DNA from: Combretum micranthum
Taxonomy: Eukaryota; Streptophyta; Magnoliopsida; Myrtales; Combretaceae
Length of the DNA stretch: 64,000 nucleotides
Assembly (NCBI GenBank): GCA_024138025.1
Contig: JAMXBD010002480.1
Span: 1-64,000 of the forward strand
Reading direction: 5' to 3'
The stretch's first letter is position 1; every line of letters starts with the position of its first letter. Below are positions 11,521 to 22,212 of the stretch, piece by piece. The position numbers were made by a program, and so were the translations under genes. A model generated the notes under the pieces. The model did no database searches. It was given only the letters and a program-made list of their open reading frames with translations, and was not told the DNA's origin.

Positions 11521-13240
11521 TTATATGGACATTTTGAGAAGTTAGTTTTTTATGAGCCACTATAGTTATGTATTATGTTAGTATGCGGAGATGATGGTTA
11601 CTTTCATATGACTTGTTTGTGCCTAGGAACTCAGTAACGTGACTAGTCAATTAATGGGAATTGAGGCAGTCAGTACATATAGTACAAGTAGGAACTCTTT
11701 TGTAAAATAGAAGGCCCCGAAGGAATGAGATGTAGTTCTGGCCGATAAAAACTAAGATATAATAGGGAGGGCTAGCCAGTCGGTCCCTAATCTCTCTATG
11801 TTTGAGTGGCCTATAGGAGAGAGGTTCACCCGGTTATACCAGTGTAGGGCCCAATCATCTTATTAAATGAAAATAAGAAAGTTGACCTGAAGGTGACAAG
11901 ACAATAATTGATTTCTTTCATAACCTCAACTTATATGGACATTTTGAGAAGTTAGTTTTTTATGAGCCACTATAGTTATGTATTATGTTAGTATGTGGAG
12001 ATGATGGTTACTTTCATATGACTTGTTTATGCCTAGGAACTCAGTAACGTGACTAGTCAATTAATGGGAATTGAGGCAGTCAGTACATATAGTACAAGTA
12101 GGAACTCTTTTGTAAAATAGAAGGCCCCAAGGAATGAGATGTGTTCTGGCCGATAAAAACTAAGATATAATAGGGAGGGCTAGCCAGTCGGTCCTAATCT
12201 CTTATGTTTGAGTGGCCTATAGGAGAGAGGTTCACCCGGTTATACCAGTGTAGGGCCCAATCATCTTATTAAATGAAAATAAGAAAGTTGACCTGAAGGT
12301 GACAAGACAATAATTGATTTCTTTCATAACCTCAACTTATATGGACATTTTGAGAAGTTAGTTTTTTATGAGCCACTATAGTTATGTATTATGTTAGTAT
12401 GTGGAGATGATGGTTACTTTCATATGACTTGTTTATGCCTAGGAACTCAGTAACGTGACTCAGTCAACGAATTGAGGCAGTCAGTACATATAGTATAAGT
12501 AGGAACTCTTTTGTAAAAGAGAAGGCCCCAAGGAATGAGATGTAGTTCTGGCCGATAAAAACTAAGATATAATAGGGAGGGCTAGCCAGTCGGTCCCTAA
12601 TCTCTCTATGTTTGAGTGGCCTATAGGAGAGAGGTTCACCCGGTTATACCAGTATAGGGCCCAATCATCTTATTAAATGAAAATAAGAAAGTTGACCTGA
12701 AGGTGACAAGACAATAATTGATTTCTTTCATAACCTCAACTTATATGGACATTTTGAGAAGTTAGTTTTTTATGAGCCACTACAGTTATGTATTATGTTA
12801 GTATGTGGTGATGATGGTTACTTTCATATGACTTGTTTGTGCCTACGAACTCAGTAACGTGACCACTCAGTCAACCGACATTGATGCAGTCAGTACATAT
12901 AGTATAAGTAGGAACTCTTTTGTAAAACAGAAGGCCTTGAAGGAATGAGATGCAGTTCTGGCCGATAGAAACTGAGATATAATAGGGAGGGCTGGCCAAT
13001 CGGTCCTTAATCTCTCTATGTTTGAGTGGCCTATAAGAGAGAGGTTCACCCGGTTATACCAGTGTAGGGCCCAATCATCTTATTAAAAGAAAATAAGAAA
13101 GTTGACCTGAAGGTGACAAGACAATAATTGATTTCTTTCATAATCTCAACTTATATGGACATTTGAGAAGTTTGTTTTTTACGAGCCACTACAGTTATGT
13201 GCTATGTTAGTATGTGGTGATGATGGTTACTTTCATGAAG
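11521..13240 (+). repeat. 407-bp tandem repeat, 4.2 units
   Basis: Units start with TTATATGGACATTTTGAGAA at 11521, 11931, 12337 and 12741, plus a partial unit at 13151 (lengths 410, 406, 404, 410, about 90). Internal landmarks recur in each: CAGTCAGTACATATAGTA, TTCTGGCCGATA, CCTATAGGAGAGAGGTTCAC, GGGCCCAATCATCTTATTAA. Units differ by scattered substitutions and small indels, with the fourth most diverged. No coding potential is conserved; the minus frame 12867-13049 is incidental. Confidence 0.95.
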
Positions 13241-13560
13241 ACAAGTGTTTGAGGTAAATGCTAATGGAGCCATGGGAGGTGTGTTTATTGACTATTTGTC
13301 ATTGTGACTTGGATTGGTTCACTTCATGATGAGCAGCATGAGTTATTGAGGAGGTTTCTGATAATAAGCATTGATCATGCTATAGTATGGTTAAGAGTGC
13401 TTGGCATTGATGTTAAGATAGTTTTGGAGTTATTAATTTAGAGAGGATTTGTGGATCAAGTATTTGAGGTTGTTCATCAACCAAACTTGGTTGAGAATTT
13501 TTATTTAACTAGTTTTGAGTTTTTCAGGTTTTCTTTGATTCAGGCATATAAACTTTCAAA
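13240..13560. other. Unidentified interval between the 407-bp repeat and LTR Y
   Basis: G/T-rich plus strand with short open stretches but frequent stops. No domain was recognised; decayed retroelement coding sequence is possible. Confidence 0.3.
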
Positions 13561-14828
13561 GATTTGAGGGCAAATCTTCATAAGCTTAACGGATATGATA
13601 GTCATCAAGGTTCAATTGGATCAATAACTCAATCTAGCATTGGAGGATTGATAAACTCAGCTCATCAAAAACTTATGGATGACTCAAATGAAGATGAGTT
13701 AGATTATTTTTGCAAATATATGATGCACTTTGGTAATGGGCATGATGTAGTATATTTAAGTGTAAAGTAAAGACTCAAATTGAAGGGAAATTCATCAATA
13801 TTGCATATTACACCCATGCCAAAGGCGGTTATCATAGCGAAATAAGATTATTAAGTTATAACAGAGATCATTACCTTCATCACCTTCGTGATCTAATTGG
13901 TGATCACGATGTCTATGGAGAATCATCCTCATCCCACTCGTGACAACATCGATGATCCTTAATTTTGCATTCGTGATGAACTTAAATAAACTGGATTGAT
14001 TAGTGATTGAGAAGGTCATGATCGTGATCATTAGGGTGATTTCATACCTTGCTTTTTCAAGTTTATTTTTACTTTCCTATTTTATTTGTATGACTTTTTT
14101 ATTTTCCATCATTGCCCTTGCCTAAATTGTTGGAGTATATAAGGGTTATTAGGGTCATATTTAAGAAGTCTTTTGTTATCTTGAACATTGTGTTGTCCTT
14201 TATGACCATTTACTTTGGGTAATATTGTGAATTTTATTCTAAAGATTAGTCATTGTTGTTTCTTTTAATCCTATGTAACATTGATTGACTGAACAACTAG
14301 TTTGATTATTTCTTTGGTACGTCATATCCAAGGATTGATCGTTCATATCTTTTAATTTTGAGACAATGTCAAAAATGCTACCTAAATTTCGCAACAAGTT
14401 CAATCAAGAACCAGTAGTTTGGTTTTGATCAATTTGTACTTGAAGCAAAGTTTTTACATATATTTTTCTTACCAAAAGTTTGGTTTAAAACAAATTGGCA
14501 CCTAAAGCAACTTTCGTATACATTTTTCCTACCTAAAATAAGTTCAATCAGGTAAGAAAAATGTAAATGAAAACTTGCTTCAAGTACCAAATTGTTCAAA
14601 ACAAAACTTCATGAACCTGATTGAAATTTTTGTAAAAGTTATGATACAAAATTATTCAAAATCAAACTTCAGGTACCTTATTGAACTTTTTTGCAAAAGT
14701 TTAGGTACCATTTTTGACATTATTGCTTTAATTTTTTGTTTTCCGTAAATCATAAAACCATAAAGTATACTCCTTACATTATAATATAATGCTAGATCCG
14801 TAAAATACATGAATTGTCCAATTTGTAA
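13560..14828 (+). mobile_element. Copia-type LTR Y, copy B, interrupted by a MITE
   Basis: Diverged homologue of 2110-3056, split by the MITE at 14360-14726. After the MITE the homology resumes (CGTAAATCATAAAACC..., TGCTAGATCCGTAAA, TTGTCCAATT). The end is placed near 14828; no PBS is visible here. The plus-strand copia RT relic begins about 15 bp later, so this may be the 5' LTR of an internally deleted copia element. Confidence 0.55.
14360..14726. mobile_element. Mutator-like MITE with 9-bp target duplication
   Basis: 367 bp flanked by perfect 9-bp direct repeats TTTAATTTT (14351-14359 and 14727-14735). The ends are long inverted repeats: left GAGACAATGTCAAAAATG and right, on the minus strand, GCAATAATGTCAAAAATG, with pairing continuing through ACCTAAA and AGTTCAAT. 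The empty site is seen in LTR copy A near 2954. The 9-bp duplication and G-initial termini fit MULE-type MITEs; there is no coding capacity. Confidence 0.85.
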
Positions 14829-14839
14829 TAGAAATTTAA

Positions 14840-15437
14840 AGTAGGGTTAGTAACAAAGGGTTATTCCAAAACACTTAAGATTGGCTATTACGTGACATTT
14901 GACATGGTTACTAAACTTAGCACTATTTAAGCTCTAATAGCTTTAGCTGCATAGAAGAGATGTGAAATTTATCTTCTTAATGTAAAGTTAATATTTCTTG
15001 AATGGCCTTAAGGAAGAGATCTACGTAAAGCATTCTGCAAGGTATGTGGTCAAAGGAAAAGAAAATGAAGCCATTAAATTGAAAAAGGCATTACATAACC
15101 ACGAGCAAGCACCATACCTTGTATAGAAGAATTGATAAATGTCTTACTAAATATGAAGTTAGAATGATCTATAATGAGCATGTTCCTTATATCAAGACAT
15201 AAGGTAATGCAAATCCTTTTATTATTTCTCTCTGATAAGATGATCCAAAGTATCAAGGAAGATAAGATGTGTTTGAGATGGCAAACTTGGACTTAATACA
15301 TTTTTTATTGGGTATAAGTAGGTGAAAGGGTATTTATTTCTTAAAAGAAATATACAAGGAATCAACTAAAGAAAATTAATATGAGTAGTTGCAAAACTTT
15401 GGCAACACCAATAGCAACTATTGACAAAATGTAGAAA
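14840..15437 (+). pseudogene. Ty1/copia reverse transcriptase relic (outside the array)
   Basis: Plus-strand translation gives copia RT motifs in order: KTLKIGYYVTFDMVTKLS, LNGLKEEIYVKHS, YVVKGKENEAIKLKKAL, FEMANLDLIHFLLGI, GIYFLKRNIQGIN and MSSCKTLATPIATI. These correspond to the region from the DYxETFAPVVK-like segment to the end of RT. Stops and frame shifts are numerous and the catalytic YVDD box is not recognisable. The relic continues without a break into the RNase H part inside unit 1, so the array's left edge lies inside one copia element. Confidence 0.85.
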
Positions 15438-16135
15438 GAAGACAATTCACAAGCAACGAGTGCAACTAGATATAGAGAAGCCTACTATATCTAACAACAA
15501 TAAACCAAGATGTAATGTACCAGCGTGCTATCTAGAATTATGCTGAATCTAAGCTAAGTCCACTTTGGAGTAGCAAAGAAAATATTGTGATACTTGCATG
15601 TGGAAGATGATGCCACATGGTGTCATCCTATAAGGTACTCCAAACTTATTGGGTACACATGAAATGATTATGAAGAGTACATCAAGCTATGCACCCAATC
15701 ATAGATCTAGATTTCTTTGGTGGTCATCAAAGAAATAAGAGACACCTACACAATTTTGTGCAAGCTAAATATATTACAAGAACAAGCATTGCCAATATGT
15801 TGTTAGAAGTTTTATATGGATCTCAAGGACATCTAACTGCACTATTACATAATAATGAATTAGCTATAGTAATGGTGAAAAATCTAATGCATCATAATAG
15901 AATAAAACACATAGTGATCAAGCAACACTTTTTTTTGCAAGTGGCTATGATGGATAGGGAAACCACTAAGAGTTATTACATGATCAAAGATAAAAGTAGT
16001 GGATACTTACACCAAGACACTCTCACATCAAAAGTTCAAGATATTTCAGGTATCCTTGAAGTTGCTCGAATGCTCATAAAAAAAGTATTAAACGTTGATA
16101 CATTATGTAAATGGTTCTTTCTAAGAGATTAGACC
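15438..16135 (+). pseudogene. Ty1/copia RNase H relic, unit 1
   Basis: The open stretch 15689-16132 (147 codons) shows copia RNase H features: VQAKYITRTSIANMLLEV (the EAEYxA region), LLHNNELAIVMVKNLMHH and NRIKHIVIKQHFFLQ (the DNxSAI...NP.xHxRTKHIDIxYHF region). The first aspartate-containing box is decayed. In this unit and unit 4, extra bases after MIKDK shift the tail out of the copia frame seen in units 2 and 3. It is a dead fragment of the element whose RT lies at 14840-15437. Confidence 0.85.
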
Positions 16136-16591
16136 TACCTCTAGTTAGTAGAGAATTAGATAAAATTCTTACAACTTTTTACCTACCACATGTTTGTTTA
16201 GAGCGACTGAAATATAAAGATAAATATTTTATAAAGAGGGGCTAATGAGTGTCATTTGTTAATTAATGAGAGGGCAATTTAATCACTCCTAATAAAAAAA
16301 TAATAATAATCACCTTCATCTTAAGCCTATCTACCTACAACAGTTTTCTCATCATCCACCAAACCTTGAATCTCCCTCTTAGCATCTCTTAGAGGAATCA
16401 ACAAGAGATTAAGGTAAACCACTTTCCTTTCCTTTTTGCAATCTTGAAAGGAATACATCTCTAAACCTACGCATATTAGATGTTGAAGGCATTTTTACCT
16501 TGAGAGGATATGGAAACTCATATCCATCTCGTTGGTTTCACGGTTGTTGACTTTGAAAGAGAAGAAGAACAAAATTTTGATTTGAGGTAAT
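16135..16591. other. Interval between copia relic and repeat X (units 1-4)
   Basis: Non-coding. It may hold the copia 3' end: AAGAGGGGC near 16237 in unit 1 is polypurine-like, but no LTR could be matched to LTR Y. Equivalent intervals are 28871-29316, 41595-42044 and 54315-54769. Together with the RNase H relic this is the most variable part of the unit. Confidence 0.4.
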
Positions 16592-18483
16592 TGATGCGTC
16601 TTATGTTAATCTCAATGTTTCTTTATGTTCCTAGTTATTTAGAGAATAGTGCTATAAAATATTGGTATTTTTGGCATATGAATAAGAAGTTTACATGTTA
16701 AGTGATCAAAGGAAGAGATAGATTTGGAGAAAAATAACCTTCTGAAGTGGAGGAGACACGAACAAGGGTCACAGCCATGTTTCAAGTTGTGATATCCTCA
16801 ATATATATTGTATTGGACATCCAAGACTAAGTTACAACCATGATAGAGGTCGTGAAAGTTACGGCAATGGCCAACAATCCTATTACCACCCCCGTCATGC
16901 ACGTGACACAAGGAGTGATAGCTTATCACCACCCCCCTTACGGATGTGACACAAGGAGTGATGGTGATCACTCTCTCCATCATAAGGGTGACCTAGGGAG
17001 TGACATCATGTTTTTCTACAATGAACACATCATGCCCTCTATCGCAAATGTGAACTATAAGGTGATAGTTTAATCTTGTTTATGCTCTTTTAAAGGCCTT
17101 TCCAAACATCTAAAAAATTGACTTAACACCAAAGTATACCTAACATAAGTAGAATTATGTATGTAGACATAGAATGTTAGTAGTGGAAATTCTTAGGTCA
17201 AGTTGCTATTTTTTTTTTGTGTACGACGACTTGTTTATAAGTCAGAGTGTTTTGTTCTAGGTAGCATATTTTGTTCCAAGTCTAGTGTATTTTTGTTCTA
17301 GATGCAAAAAGTACTAAGTCCAGTCTATTTGTTCCTAGTCTGTATATTTATTCTAGGTGAAAAAATGTGCTAGGCATATACTAGGTCAGTGCATTTTGTC
17401 TTAAGTGCGACTTGGCCCAAGAGCAACCTATGTTAGTAGGCTTTTAATGACCTTAGGAAGCTAGGCAACCTAGGAGTATGATTTTTTTCCAAGACAAAAA
17501 TAATGAATTTGCATTGTTATGTGCTATTAGGTGGATCCGGCAGAGTTGGGTTATCTATTCCAGACATTGTATCAGGTATGTCATTAACGTCTTTGTTGTT
17601 TTTGCGTGTTAGGTACTAGAAATTGAAAATGGATTAATTAATTATTCAACTCTAATAATTGTTTTGCTGCTTATGTTTAGCTGGGGCTAGTGGACTAAGA
17701 GTACTGGTGATGCTAGGGTGATGCCCTCATGATCCTTGTATGACGTTGTCCCGAGTCGAGTCACACTTAGATATGATTCTAGTAGATTAGGTGAAAACGA
17801 TTGCGGTCCCTAGGTACTGGGGAGTACCCAACACCAAATATATGCATATATATTAATATATGATTATTATGGAGTTATGAGTTACTTTAAGTTTAGGATT
17901 AGATGTGGATAACCCTATGCTATGTTAGTTGTTGACTTAAAATTTTAGATAATAAAAAAGTGACTATTGCATTAGATGCCAAGTTGCATGTTATTATATG
18001 TGATGGTTGTTCATGTGCATGTGCTTGTGGTTTTGGCTTACTAGGCTTTAGCTCAATCCTTTTTATCTTTTTCAGGAATAGGTGAGGAATCTATAGTGTT
18101 TGACTTTTTAGGATATGGTACTTTTATGGACTGAGGGGATGATAATAGTGGACCAGATTATCTATCATATTAGTAATTATTAAATTTATGAGATTTTTTA
18201 AGAATGATGTTTTAAGGAACAATGTTTTGTGTTCTAGTTTAGGTAACATTTTAAGTTTAGTTTCCTTTTAAGATAGGTATGGGTTGACTTTCAGTTACGC
18301 GACTTCACAATGAAGTATTTAATTTTGCTTTTATGACTATTGATGAAACCATCTATTTAATTTGAGTTGGAGTTATTAGATGCTATTTAAGGATATTAGC
18401 AGGTTTCTGAGTCTTAGCATGTTATCTTCTTATGATGACATATGTTAGGCTAATCACATAATAAGGTAAGGGGATTACGGTCA
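16592..18483 (+). mobile_element. Gypsy-type LTR-like repeat X, unit 1
   Basis: Starts TGATGCGTCTTATGTTAATC and ends near GGGGATTACGGTCA. It is homologous to 1-1700 outside the array. It contains phosphorylation-unrelated, purely non-coding features: a CATG/GTGATCA-rich early region (16760-17060), a degenerate minisatellite (17250-17406), and a late region resembling gypsy LTR R/U5 sequence (AGCTCAATCC...TTTTTCAGG near 18050). Boundaries are inferred from the TG...CA rule and homology to the outside copy. The overlapping 61- and 77-codon frames at 16798-17073 come from repeated GTGAT words. Confidence 0.5.
17250..17406 (+). repeat. Degenerate minisatellite inside repeat X
   Basis: About six imperfect copies of a TTTTGTTCTAGGT-like word every 20-40 bp (TTTTGTTCTAGGT, TTTTGTTCCAAGT, TTTTGTTCTAGAT, TTTGTTCCTAGT, TTTATTCTAGGT, TTTTGTCTTAAGT). 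It is absent from the copy of X at 1-1700. Same place in units 2-4: near 29972, 42692 and 55420. Confidence 0.6.
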
Positions 18484-18775
18484 CCAAGCATCTTGAAGCC
18501 TATTAAAAAGACACTGCTCATGCATTTTTACATTTCAAGAAATTGTAAACCTTAAATCATAAGAAATAGTTAAAAATTATTCAGCTATTATCATTATTTA
18601 TTTTTTTTAAATCATCACAACCCAAATCACGCTATTTAATCCTTTTTTGAGTCTTCCTCTTATGAAGAAAAACTTAAACAAATGAAGGACTTAAAGCACT
18701 CAATCAACGTAAAAAAGATTTAACTGAATCTTTTAACATATTTTTTACCATGTTTATGGGAAATAAAAGATAGGA
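18484..18775. other. AT-rich spacer between repeat X and the local duplication (all units)
   Basis: No gene, domain or transposon end recognised. It includes a T run at 18600-18609 that varies in length between units. Confidence 0.4.
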
Positions 18776-19600
18776 TTGTTAAAGATGATCTTACAAGCAA
18801 TAGGCACCCTTATGAAGTCGAGGATCTTATCTGCAAGAAGAGAACACAGTATGTATCACCATGTGATGAAATTCAACTATCATGAGGTTGATGTTAAAGT
18901 TTTCGAAAAAATATTTATTTTATTTTATTGTTACTTCAAACAAATATTTGCAAATATTGAATATATGTTATTGTAGTAGCTATCAATAGTACTAATAAAC
19001 AATTTGGAAGAATGTCAATGAATATTAACACAAGCAATTTTTCACCTGCACATTTTCAGTGACTATTAATCTTCTACCCATTGACTTCCATCAATACTCA
19101 TCACTAAAACTAATTTGTGCAAAGTTAAAACCAATAACAAGCGATATGAAGAAAAAGATGATACTGAGGATCTTATCTGCAAGATGAGATATTTGAATAC
19201 AATAAGTATCACCATGTGGTGAAATTCAACCATCAATATCCAACAAAAGAAGCTGGTGTGAATATTTTCCAAATATTATCAATATTTTTTTCCCCACCAA
19301 TAAACGTTTACAAATTGGAATATATACATACATATATATATATATTAGTGTAGTAATAGTATAGAATCGACAAAAGGCAAAGTAGTAAATATCAATAGTA
19401 CTAATAAACCATTATCAAGAATCTCAATGAAAATTGATATAAGCAATTTTCATTTTTAAAAATAGAAAATATTTTCATCATCTTTTACTTGCGTCTTGAG
19501 TGACTACTAATCTTTCACCCTTAACATCCATTATTAGTTATCACCAATACTAAACCGTGCAGAGTCAAAATTATCACAATGATATATATAAACTTCAAGA
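18776..19600. repeat. Diverged two-copy local duplication (all units)
   Basis: The segment 18776-19160 aligns with 19161-19600. Shared words in order: GAGGATCTTATCTGCAAGA, TATCACCATGTG.TGAAATTCAAC, ATTG(A/G)ATATAT, TATCAATAGTACTAATAAAC, AAGCAATTTT, GACTA.TAATCTT and AAACCAATA/AAATTATC. The second copy has an (AT)n insertion near 19331. Equivalent segments are 31495-32320, 44220-45050 and 56935-57770. Open frames here (such as minus 19066-19272) lie within the duplication and are not supported as genes. Confidence 0.75.
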
Positions 19601-19852
19601 AACACAATTAAACGTCGGAATATGCTTTCAGCGAACCTAGCATACCTTTGCCTTTAGTTTTTTTTTTTTTTCTTTTTTCTCCCCAGCCATCATTCCCTTT
19701 AGTTAAAATTAGTGTAAATACATTCATGATGTGTGTATGAAAAATTAGCCATTTCCAATCATTTATATTTATAGGGATGGTATATTCTGACACACATTAA
19801 TTCTTTAAAGCATGTCATATGGAAAGAGAAAAAGATCAAAAGAAATTTTCGT
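19601..19852 (-). other. Region 3' of the ectodomain exon (intron-like)
   Basis: On the minus strand this follows the splice donor and should be intron if the gene continued. It has a poly(T)/poly(A) run at 19660-19672 and a 61-codon minus frame (19608-19793, Lys-rich) that overlaps the A run; no kinase or transmembrane coding is present. No clear acceptor followed by an open kinase-like frame was found down to 15438. Confidence 0.45.
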
Positions 19853-20561
19853 TCAAAATATCTGAATTATATACATACCAATTAGGGTAGAGCGGTAGCA
19901 ACCGCGTATTCCAGGAATTTCGCAGTTCCGCCACGAGAGATGAAAGCCGTAAACTAACTCTTTATGGATGTCCTCATAGGACAATTGATTATAACTCTTG
20001 CTTTCTGGCCAAGACGTCATACTCACTAGTCGAATGGTACAAGAACGCTCCAAGCAGGAAACGTTGTAGGCATCTACAATGTACAAATGCCTATTGTAAT
20101 GTGGAAAGCCCCCCGATGAACTATAAGATTTAACGCAGGGAAGTCTTGGCGTAAAATGGCGAATGTATTTCATTTGCACACTCCACATAGGCCACAGTCC
20201 TAGAATTGTAACCGACATATGTGGCTCTCCCGTTTTTCACAAATAATCGGACAGAAGAATTAGGCATGGAGGAACAGTTTCCCTCCTGCAATCCAGCATC
20301 AACTATCCTGATCGTGTAGTTCTCATAATCTATTGATTGCACAAAATACTTACCTTCATCCCAGTATAAAACAGTGCGATTATTTTCACAATTTAATTCA
20401 TACCCTGGATAGCCACAACTCATAGGTTCAGTCTCTAATCGAAAGGGATAGCTAATGTTATTACTGCCACAAAAGGAAGGGTCACACCGGAGATTCTCCT
20501 TGGCACCTACGGTGCAAATCCTAAGTAGTAGAACAAGGAAAAGCTGTGATTTTCCTAGCAT
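19853..20561 (-). pseudogene. LRK10L/Lr10-type receptor ectodomain exon, unit 1 (frame-shifted)
   Basis: Same sequence as the intact copies in units 2 and 3, with two bases missing at about 20140 (codons 141-142). The frame from 20561 therefore ends after 143 codons (FYAKTSLR), and the C-terminal half is open only in another frame (19853-20218). The splice donor GTATGT at 19873-19878 is retained. It is the left-edge copy of the array. If the two-base loss is an assembly error, this copy would be equivalent to units 2 and 3. Confidence 0.8.
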
Positions 20562-20935
20562 GCTTACAAGTCTAGGGGGTTGAGCTGATATTGATCAGTA
20601 AGGAGAATTCCTCAGAGGATGTTAAATTTAAGAGGGAGTTGCGGATAATTATGAGAGAGATAGGACTAGTGGATGTGTGGCACTCCTTAAAAGGAGATAA
20701 GTCGACAAAGAAATGATACGAGTCAAGATGATTGCAAATTACGTAGCAATAGATATGCTTGGAATTTTCAATAGTCGACAAAGAAATGGTATTACTGTCC
20801 GCTTTTCAAAACCCACTTTAGCCGTGCACCAACTCTTGTCGGCCAGCACATGGAAATTAAAGGTGGACGACTTCGTCAGAAGTATCGAAGCCAAACATTA
20901 TCGTTCCATGAGTTGTGAATGAAGCTTAAATAGAG
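20562..20935 (-). promoter_or_regulatory. 5' region of the LRK10L exon (unit 1; also units 2-4)
   Basis: Upstream of the start codon on the minus strand. It carries two copies of GTCGACAAAGAAATG (plus strand 20701 and 20773) and a TATA-like CTATTTAAG (minus strand, near 20922-20932) about 365 bp before the ATG, leaving room for a long 5' UTR. Equivalent segments: 33282-33655, 46017-46390 and 58720-59090. The unit 4 version is locally scrambled by several indels (58750-58810). The short frames of 69 codons on both strands here overlap and are not supported as genes. Confidence 0.45.
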
Positions 20936-21585
20936 GATTCAAAATATGTAAGTAGAGTTATAAAAGGAAAAAAAATTAAAATAAAAAAAAAGGTGAAATA
21001 CCCAAAGCCTTCACCTATCTGACGAGTTAGAAATAATTTAATGAAATAGTATAATAGTTAGTTAATTTTGAACTTAAATTTAAACTTAGTTAAGAAATTT
21101 TACTTAGGTTGTTTAAATAAAACCAGTAAAATAAATTATATAGATATTAGATAATTTGGCTTAATCAAATACACCTTCAAATTGTTTATTTGTTTCAATA
21201 ATCTTTTCTCAATAAACCAAAGTATTAAATTCTTCCTAATCATTCATTTTAATTTCTTTTCTTCTATTTTAATTCCCTAAATCTTCAAACATGTAATTTA
21301 AAAATTTAGTAAACTCCTAACCCTTAAACTTTAGTTTAAATTTCATTTCATAAATCTCTATAATTTTTTAAATCAACTGCTTGTTTTAAAATACCAATCT
21401 TTGAGCCGAGATCCAAATTAAATATAATATCTTTCAAATTGAATTCCTAAACTAGATTTTTAGTATAAGTTATTAATTTTTATTGTATAAATTCTGAAAT
21501 TACTTCTAATTACTTTTAGAACCTAATATAATTATCTAAAAGGTTTAAAACCAAAACCCCTACTCAAAACTATCTTTAATCCTTA

Positions 21586-21718
21586 TCCTTTTCTTTCCTT
21601 TCTCCCTTCCTTTACTTGCCTTCATTTCTTTTTCTTTTCCTAATTTCTTTTCTTTCCTTTCCTTTTTTGGTTCCCTTTCTTCCTCTTCTTCTTTTCTTGT
21701 TTTCTCTTTTCTTTCTCA
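21586..21718 (+). repeat. Polypyrimidine (CTTT-rich) tract
   Basis: About 130 bases almost purely C and T (CTTTTCTTTCC, CTTCCTCTTCTTC words), with a few interruptions such as TTGCC and GGTT. On the minus strand in unit 4 this is read as a Lys/Glu/Arg-rich frame (59668-60022), which is low-complexity translation, not a protein. Confidence 0.85.
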
Positions 21719-21835
21719 AATTTCAACTCCAAGTCATGGTTATAACTTGAATATTGATTATCAGATGTTATATTGAGTTTCTGATGTAAAACAAGTAGTT
21801 AAATAGGTTAAAATTTACATGCTCTATTTTTGGGA

Positions 21836-22212
21836 AAGAGCACGAGAGCAACATGGGGTGCTCTATCCAATCGTGCTTCTCTCTGTTTCCTTTATTAAAT
21901 AAGATTTTAGAACAACACAACTAGCCCTATTTAACCGTGCTTCTCTTTTTTCTTCATTAAACACAACTCCAGAAAAAGCATGGTTAGAACACAACTTTGC
22001 CTATTCTATCATGTTTCTCTAATCCTTAAGTGCAAAATATGTTAGAGTAAAACACGGGAGGAACACAACTTGCCCTATTATATCATGTCTCTCTCAGTTC
22101 CAACCTAAGAAAAAAACACAATGGGAGTAGGAATGAATGTATTAGTCGTGCTTCTTATATTCTAGAACATGAGGGGGAACACGGTTGACATATTTTCCCG
22201 TGTTTCTCATAA
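21836..22212 (+). repeat. Six degenerate 60-75-bp repeats inside the Tekay-like LTR
   Basis: Recurring pattern of AACAC(A/G)... followed by GCCCTATT- or TCTATC-like sequence and then a CGTGCTTCTC/CATGTTTCTC word (21871, 21939, 22010, 22086, 22147, 22198), each pair preceded by an ACACAA- or CACG-containing word. Units are diverged and only the end word is well kept. Equivalent positions in other units lie near 34560, 47295 and 59990. Confidence 0.55.

Noticed and set aside
16798..17073. Overlapping short open frames on both strands in repeat X
   Set aside because: They arise from repeated GTGAT/CATCA words in an LTR-like sequence, and are broken by small indels in unit 3.
19066..19272. 68-codon minus-strand frame present in all four units
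   Set aside because: Conserved only because the units are near-identical. It lies in a non-coding local duplication and has no domain or signal.
15438..19852. Missing LRK10L kinase exon downstream of the ectodomain exon
   Set aside because: Looked on the minus strand for transmembrane and kinase motifs (GxGxxG, HFDIKPHN-like, DFG, APE). Nothing is readable; the space is filled by the local duplication, repeat X and the copia relic.
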